Shown: piece by piece, positions 61,761-64,000 of the stretch
How positions within the stretch are numbered: the stretch's first letter is position 1
Layout of the letters: the number at the start of each line of letters is the position of its first letter
DNA from: Xanthomonas citri pv. mangiferaeindicae
GTDB lineage: Bacteria; Pseudomonadota; Gammaproteobacteria; Xanthomonadales; Xanthomonadaceae
Reading direction: 5' to 3'
Length of the DNA: 64,000 bases
Assembly (NCBI GenBank): GCA_002240395.1
Contig: CP016836.1
Span: 1,364,001-1,428,000, forward strand
The notes under the pieces: generated by a model
Databases searched by the model: none
The model's input: the letters and a program-made list of their open reading frames with translations, nothing else
What the model was told of the DNA's origin: nothing
Position numbers and translations under genes: made by a program

Positions 61761-63461
61761 GTGAACTCCTCGTCCCGCGCCCTCATCGAACCCCTCGTCG
61801 AGCGGGCCATCGCCGCCCTGCGCGATGCCGGCACGCTGCCCGCCGATCTCGCCACGCCCGCCTTCGTCGTCGAACGGCCGAAGGACCGCAGCCATGGCGA
61901 TTTTTCCACCAACGCAGCGATGCTGCTGGCGCGCCCGGCCCGCTCGAACCCGCGCGCGATCGCGCAGGCGCTGGTCGATGCGCTGCCGACCAACGATGCG
62001 ATCGCCTCGGTCGAGATCGCCGGGCCCGGGTTCCTCAATTTCCGTCTGACACCGGCCGCCTGGCGCGACCAACTGGTCGCGGTGCACACCCACGGCGACG
62101 CCTACGGCCACAACGACAGCGGCGCGGCGCAGACCGCCGGCGTCGAGTACGTCTCGGCCAATCCGACCGGTCCGCTGCACGTGGGCCACGGCCGCGCCGC
62201 GGTGATCGGCGACTGCATCGCGCGCGTGCTCGACGCCAACGGCTGGAACGTCAAGCGCGAGTTCTACTACAACGACGCCGGCGTGCAGATCGAGAACCTC
62301 GCCCGCTCGGTGCAGGCGCGCGCACGCGGCCTGGCGCCGGGCGACGCCGATTGGCCGGCCGATGCCTACAACGGCGAGTACATCGCCGATGTCGCCCGCG
62401 CGTGCCTGGACGGCGCCACGGTCGAGGTCGAAGGCCAGTGCGTGACCGGCACCGCCGATGCCAACGACCTCGACGCGATCCGCCGCTTCGCAGTCGCCTG
62501 GCTGCGCCGCGAGCAGAACGCCGACCTGGCTGCCTTCGGCGTGAGCTTCGACGTCTATTTCCTGGAGTCGTCGCTGTACGCCGACGGCAAGGTCGAGGAG
62601 ACCGTGGGCACGCTGGTCGCCAATGGCCATACCTACGAGGACGGCGGCGCGCTGTGGCTGCGCTCGACCGACTATGGCGACGACAAGGACCGCGTGATGC
62701 GCAAGTCCGACGGCAGCTACACCTACTTCGTGCCGGACGTGGCCTATCACCTGAGCAAGTGGCAGCGCGGCTACCGACGTGCGATCACCGAGCTGGGCGC
62801 CGACCACCACGGCTCGCTGGCGCGCGTGCGCGCCGGCCTGCAGGCGCTCGATGCCGGCATCCCGGCCGGCTGGCCGGAATACGTGCTGCACCAGATGGTC
62901 ACGGTGATGCGCGGCGGCGAGGAAGTGAAGCTGTCCAAGCGCGCCGGCAGTTATCTCACGCTGCGCGACCTGATCGACGAGGCCGGGCGCGATGCCACGC
63001 GCTGGTTCCTGGTCGCGCGCAAGCCTGATTCGCAGTTGGTGTTCGACATCGACCTGGCACGCAGCCAGTCGCTCGACAATCCGGTCTACTACGTCCAGCT
63101 CTCGCATGCGCGCATCTGCGGCCTGCAGCGCCAGCTCGCCGAGCGCGGCCTGGCCTTCGATCTGCAGCAGGGACTTGCGCAGTTGCCGGACATGACCGAC
63201 ACGGCGCTTCGCGACGTGCTGATCGACCTGTCGCGCTGGCCCGAGATCGTCGCCGCGGCCGGCACCCAGCTCGAGCCGCACCTGATCGCGACCTATCTGC
63301 TGGAACTGGCGCAGGCCTTCCAGACGTACTACAACGATCACCAGTTCCTGGTCGACGACGCCCCGACGCGCGACGCGCGTCTGGCGCTGGCGACGGCCGT
63401 GGGACAGGTGCTGCGCAACGGCCTGGCGCTGCTGGGCGTGCAGGCTCCGGAGGCGATGTGA
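61761..63461 (+). CDS. argS: Arginyl-tRNA synthetase
   Basis: A 566-residue class I synthetase. The HIGH-type motif is NPTGPLHVGHGRAAV near residue 125, and the KMSKS-equivalent is EVKLSKRAGSYLTLRDL. The N-terminal Add-1 domain (VERAIAALRDAG...PAFVVERPKDRSHGDFSTNAAM) and the C-terminal anticodon domain (LIATYLLELAQAFQTYYND) are complete. The GTG start is chosen because a -10-like TACAAT covers the earlier ATG. It overlaps the next gene by 1 base. Confidence 0.95.
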   Translation: MNSSSRALIEPLVERAIAALRDAGTLPADLATPAFVVERPKDRSHGDFSTNAAMLLARPARSNPRAIAQALVDALPTNDAIASVEIAGPGFLNFRLTPAAWRDQLVAVHTHGDAYGHNDSGAAQTAGVEYVSANPTGPLHVGHGRAAVIGDCIARVLDANGWNVKREFYYNDAGVQIENLARSVQARARGLAPGDADWPADAYNGEYIADVARACLDGATVEVEGQCVTGTADANDLDAIRRFAVAWLRREQNADLAAFGVSFDVYFLESSLYADGKVEETVGTLVANGHTYEDGGALWLRSTDYGDDKDRVMRKSDGSYTYFVPDVAYHLSKWQRGYRRAITELGADHHGSLARVRAGLQALDAGIPAGWPEYVLHQMVTVMRGGEEVKLSKRAGSYLTLRDLIDEAGRDATRWFLVARKPDSQLVFDIDLARSQSLDNPVYYVQLSHARICGLQRQLAERGLAFDLQQGLAQLPDMTDTALRDVLIDLSRWPEIVAAAGTQLEPHLIATYLLELAQAFQTYYNDHQFLVDDAPTRDARLALATAVGQVLRNGLALLGVQAPEAM

Positions 63462-64000
63462 TGGCGGCAAGACGCGGCAAATCCCAGGCGCGACGCAACG
63501 GCGGCAGCTCCGGCGGCCTGCCCGGCTGGGCGTGGATGATCATTGGCGTGGTGCTCGCGCTGGGCGTGGTGCTGGCGGTGCCGCGGCTGTTCAAGCCCGA
63601 CGCCGAGGACGGCTTCTTCCGCCCGCGCCCCAATCCCGATGCACAGCCCGCGGTCGGTGCGCTCGACGAGGACGCGCCGGCGCCGCTGGCCGAGACCCCG
63701 GCACCGAGGCCGCGCCCGGCGCAGCCGCAGCCCGCGCCCGCCGCCGACTACGACTTCTACACTCTGCTGCCCGACCAGGAGGTGCCGATGTCCGACGCCG
63801 AGCTGGCCGCCAGCGCGCGCGCCGAGGCCGAGCGCCGGCAGCGCGCCGAGGCGCAGCAGCAGGCGCTGCAGGGCCGTCACCCCGACGCCGCAGACCTGGC
63901 CGGTGCCCCGACCGGCCCGACGCCGCTGAGCGAGACGCCGGCGGCGACGACCACGCCGGCGGCGACCCCGACCCGGCCCACGACCACGGCCTCGACGACA
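63461..64000 (+). CDS. FtsN/SPOR-type cell-division protein (3' end outside the window)
   Basis: The first 180 residues are visible. A basic N-terminus (MAARRGKSQARRNGG) is followed by one membrane helix (PGWAWMIIGVVLALGVVLAVP, about 20-40) and a Pro/Ala/Thr-rich periplasmic linker containing DYDFYTLLPDQEVPMSDAEL. The F-Y-T-L-L-P segment after the helix is the usual one in FtsN-like proteins following argS in this group; the SPOR domain itself would lie beyond base 64000. The start overlaps the argS stop (TGATG). Confidence 0.82.
   Translation, partial: MAARRGKSQARRNGGSSGGLPGWAWMIIGVVLALGVVLAVPRLFKPDAEDGFFRPRPNPDAQPAVGALDEDAPAPLAETPAPRPRPAQPQPAPAADYDFYTLLPDQEVPMSDAELAASARAEAERRQRAEAQQQALQGRHPDAADLAGAPTGPTPLSETPAATTTPAATPTRPTTTASTT

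Overview
This window is a very GC-rich bacterial chromosome segment, most likely from the Lysobacteraceae/Xanthomonadaceae (Lysobacter, Luteimonas or a relative). The case rests on gene content: an alpha-lytic-protease-type endopeptidase, a MocR/YczE pair, a DtxR-type mntR, an EgtB/EgtD ergothioneine pair, and REP-like palindromes carrying the core GGGGTCAGAGTCG that I associate with this family. Genes are tightly packed, with many 4-base ATGA or GTGA overlaps. No rRNA, tRNA, CRISPR array or intact transposase was found.

Layout. 1-5.6 kb: end of a GNAT acetyltransferase, an unrecognised propeller-like protein, an acyl-CoA thioesterase, mntR and the metNIQ methionine importer. 5.8-8.4 kb: a lipase with a tryptophan-striped C-terminal helix, followed by an exported ankyrin protein; this is a candidate effector/immunity pair. 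8.4-11.7 kb (minus): an ergothioneine operon egtB-egtD-DUF3253-DUF938. 11.7-20.8 kb: recC-recB-recD, with a 53-bp REP-like palindrome read through in frame inside recC. 21.3-26.0 kb: a ygaV/ygaP-like persulfide-sensing unit facing an AhpD-like gene across nested palindromes, then copA-cueR and a small copper chaperone, each copper unit with a CueR-type promoter. 26.2-32.3 kb: a lipoprotein, a secreted serine protease, a membrane-anchored Mrr-like nuclease, a retropepsin-like protease and a two-component system.

32.3-45.5 kb: hypotheticals, the hipBA toxin-antitoxin pair with its operator, an OprC-like copper receptor with a DUF2946 partner, the divergent yczE/MocR pair, DUF4272, TonB-like and DUF3597 proteins, a thioredoxin-like protein, and a divergent SDR/LysR pair with a perfect palindrome. 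45.6-47.6 kb is accessory DNA: an MntA antitoxin, a frameshifted HepT, and an AT-rich island with one small unknown gene. 47.6-52.1 kb: an orphan barstar homologue, a PTS EIIC, REP-like repeats, an alanine-rich protein, slyD, a 30-residue membrane peptide and dbpA. 52.3-64.0 kb: a Phd/ParE-type toxin-antitoxin pair, ygiC/ygiB, an Rrf2 regulator with a thioredoxin-reductase-like flavoprotein, a serine hydrolase, a DUF885 lipoprotein, folE, a TSUP permease, argS and the start of an FtsN/SPOR-like protein that runs off the end.

Themes are thiol and redox chemistry (ergothioneine, persulfide sensing, TrxR-like and TlpA-like proteins), copper handling (CueR regulon plus outer-membrane receptor), genome maintenance (RecBCD) and interbacterial or selfish modules (lipase/ankyrin, three toxin-antitoxin loci, orphan barstar). 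All family calls come from reading motifs by eye; no database search was possible.
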